Source of the DNA: Roseburia sp. 1XD42-34
GTDB taxonomy: Bacteria > Bacillota > Bacilli > Bacillales > Amphibacillaceae
Reading direction: 5' to 3'
DNA length: 64,000 nt
Assembly (NCBI RefSeq): GCF_009917385.1
Contig: NZ_QWLJ01000009.1
Location: forward strand, 1 to 64,000
The position numbers and the translations under genes are program-made. A model generated the notes under the pieces. It worked only from the letters and a program-made list of their open reading frames with translations, was not told the origin of the DNA and ran no database searches. This document shows positions 62,171 through 64,000 of this stretch, one piece after another. Each line of letters begins with the position of its first letter. The stretch's first letter is position 1.

Positions 62171-63104
62171 GTGCGCCCGGCATAGGTTATAACTCGGTGG
62201 TGAAAGTCCACTACAGGTTTGGCAGTAGGAACTGTTAGCTAAGGGCAAGGGGGTCTATCGTGTGGTGGAATCTGAAGGAAGTCGGAGCAAAATCCCGAAC
62301 TGACGGAAAGAAACTGTATATAAGACCGAATTGGAACGGATGAGTTTGCCAAACAAGACAAAGTCGGATACTGCCACAGTTCCATACAGTAAATACAGCA
62401 GTTACATAGGAAGAAGGTTATAGCCCTTATCTGGGGAGATCTTACGAGGGTTACTCAATTAACAATCAAATTAGTGATAGTTTGATGAATCGTAAGAAGT
62501 CAGCAGAAGCCATATTAGTTTCCAATGGAAATGAAGGGCTGAACAATGTTCAATCTTGGAAAACAAGGAGGTGTAGACATCGCCGCCTAAACGCAGAAAA
62601 CATCGTGGTATAGACCAAAATGAGGGCTACCTATGAAGAGATAAGTTGGAAACTGAAGGGTATATAGGAGTGCGTAGGGATGTCGACATGGATATGAAAG
62701 AACAAGATGGTATTACCGTATATCAACTTAAAACACGTATGAAAGCATACCCATCAACCACTCAAACAGAAATTAAGGGAAGGAACTTACCAACCTCAGC
62801 CAGTTAAAAGAGTTGCCAGCCAAAACCTGACGGTTCGAAAAAATATTTGGGAATACCTTGTGTATTGGATAGGGTTGTACAACAAGCCACCCTCCAAGTG
62901 CTTGAGCCTATAATAACCCTCCATTTTTCAGAAAGCAGTTTCGGCTTCCGAAATAGCAGAAACGCTCACCAAGCAATCAAACTAGCAGAACAATATTACC
63001 AAGAAGGATATCGAATTGCAGTGGACTGTGACTTAAAAAGCTGTTACCCCCCCTGCATAAGGAGAACTTCATTGAAGATAAAAAAGAAGGAAATATACTA
63101 TTAA
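62171..63104 (+). mobile_element. Group IIC intron remnant with truncated reverse transcriptase gene
   Basis: The 5' end GTGCGCCCGGCATAGG and domain I text (CAGGTTTGGCAGTAGGAACTG, GGAATCTGAAGGAAGTCGG, GGATGAGTTTGCCAAACAAG) closely follow the O. iheyensis group IIC intron. The maturase frame begins near 62690 (MDMKEQDGITVYQLKTRMKA), is shifted by indels around 62740-62820, resumes as LGIPCVLDRVVQQATLQVLE, continues SSFGFRNSRNAHQAI and ends after DCDLKSCY at about 63045. RT motifs 3 onward, the rest of the maturase and domains V-VI are missing, so it can neither splice nor move. Insertion right after a terminator hairpin is the usual choice of class C introns. Confidence 0.85.
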
Positions 63105-63229
63105 AGTGAAAGAAATAATAAAAGAACGAAGCGATTGTTTGTATCCGCTTTATGGGATTGTTAAAGTTATCCAGTAAATATGTTATGATAAAAATGGGAA
63201 CAAAACGCTCATGAGGGGAGAAGTTATAA

Positions 63230-63664
63230 ATGGCTGAAAATATTCTAGTAGCTTATGATGGATCGGAATTAAGTAGAAAAGCAGTTGAAGAAGCAAAAAA
63301 GCAGGCTAAACTTGTAAAGGATGCTGTAGTATATGCTGTGACTGTTATTACACATGCTGGACCAACTGCCAATGCTGCACTTGCACGCAGTTTTATGGGG
63401 GATATGGCAGAGGAAATACGTCCATCAATGGAACGTATTCGTGAAGAATTTGAAGCAGAAGGAATTAACTGCAAGGCAGAGGTGCTGTTGGATTATTCTT
63501 TTCGTAATCCAAGTTCTCAGATTGTAGAGTATGCCAAGGAAAATCAAATTGACCTTATCATTCTTGGTAGTCGCGGCCTTGGTGGAGTAGGAAGATTTTT
63601 GTTAGGAAGTGTTAGCAGCCAAATTGTACAACGTGCCGAATGTAAAGTGTTAGTAGTAAAATAA
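63230..63664 (+). CDS. Universal stress protein (UspA family, ATP-binding type)
   Basis: 144-residue soluble protein. N-terminal ILVAYDGSELS; C-terminal nucleotide loop GSRGLGGVGRFLLGSVS matches the G-2x-G-9x-G-S/T motif of ATP-binding UspA proteins. A role in stress survival is likely but the exact function is unknown. The start ATG has AGGGGAGAAG upstream; an extended -10 (TGTTATGAT) lies near 63180. Confidence 0.88.
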   Translation: MAENILVAYDGSELSRKAVEEAKKQAKLVKDAVVYAVTVITHAGPTANAALARSFMGDMAEEIRPSMERIREEFEAEGINCKAEVLLDYSFRNPSSQIVEYAKENQIDLIILGSRGLGGVGRFLLGSVSSQIVQRAECKVLVVK

Positions 63665-63870
63665 GACGAGGAAGAAATACAAGGATATCCCCCTGGTTTT
63701 TTCACGAACTAAATGACTTCTCAATATGCTGAATTCAAAGCAATCTTGATAAACAATATAATGCTAGAACTTCAGACATTATTAACAAACGTAGAGAAAA
63801 AATTCGTGCACGGATAATTTGCTTCGACGGAGATTGGTAACGTTATACCTGCTGAATAAAGCTTTTTTGC

Positions 63871-63922
63871 GCTGTATGTAAGCTAGTAAAATAGTTTTAT
63901 TTAACATACAGCTCTTTTATTG
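63871..63922 (+). terminator. Terminator hairpin downstream of the stress-protein gene
   Basis: GCTGTATGT and ACATACAGC pair over 9 bp, followed by TCTTTTATT. It lies 207 nt after the stop codon, so it may serve a small unseen transcript. The rest of 63665-64000 shows no gene. Confidence 0.6.
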
Positions 63923-64000
63923 TTCTAAAACAATCGCTTCAATTGATTTACAAGTAAAGCTGGAACCTGTAAACAAATCATTTATTACAACCTCATGTAA

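Overview
The window looks like chromosome of a low-G+C, spore-forming Bacillaceae bacterium, most likely of the Virgibacillus/Oceanobacillus kind. The evidence is the A+T-rich composition, strong AGGAGG-type ribosome sites, Bacillus-type gene sets (a YfiB/YfiC-like ABC pair, YrrN/YrrO, class D sortase, DUF3231 and SpoIIAA-like proteins, YitT), and a broken group IIC intron very like the Oceanobacillus iheyensis one. The genus is an inference; no rRNA or marker gene is present.

Layout. 197-3770: heterodimeric multidrug ABC exporter. 4295-9096: an AEC-family permease plus D-2-hydroxyacid dehydrogenase cassette, duplicated in tandem, facing a CitA/CitB-type two-component system (9209-11642). 12009-16791: OmpR-type two-component system followed by a three-gene lantibiotic-immunity-type ABC transporter with no lantibiotic genes. 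17251-23146: tRNA-Val followed by a scrap of tyrosine integrase, a rearranged IS110 relic, small hypothetical genes, a Cys-rich mini-protein, a reverse-transcriptase scrap and a broken copy of a ferritin-like gene. This is an eroded accessory island. 23206-31546: YitT-type membrane protein, fatty acid hydroxylase, and a 1018-residue double-kinase hybrid sensor with a divergent SARP-type response regulator. 32410-36150: sortase D, a LuxR regulator with a dead receiver, a frameshifted zinc-ribbon membrane gene and a DMT transporter. 36758-49231: a divergent 4-hydroxyproline utilisation locus. 49396-55278: MFS exporter, decayed EamA gene, SpoIIAA-like protein and the YrrN/YrrO tRNA-hydroxylation pair. 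55560-63664: atypical BCCT transporter, an UlaA-type PTS operon ending in a TrpA-like enzyme, a truncated group II intron and a universal stress protein.

The hydroxyproline locus is the best understood part. A sigma54 activator (39823-41541) sits between two clear -24/-12 promoters (39797-39812 minus, 42072-42089 plus). These drive an X-Pro peptidase, a multi-subunit D-hydroxyproline dehydrogenase, the epimerase, a Cys-less epimerase paralogue, an NhaC-type transporter, a DapA-family deaminase and a 2-oxoglutarate semialdehyde dehydrogenase. Together they account for a route from Hyp peptides to 2-oxoglutarate.

The most unusual feature is not a gene. Two families of dispersed repeats of about 180-260 bp (family 1, six copies; family 2, ten copies) are scattered between genes. 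They look RNA-structured, and every copy found points the same way on the + strand whatever the direction of the neighbouring genes. Some copies have become coding: they supply the C-terminal tail of the first ABC subunit, the end of a decayed EamA gene and the annotated start of a sensor kinase. Second in interest is the PTS operon, where a TrpA-like barrel with both catalytic acids kept occurs without trpB and may cleave a sugar phosphate.
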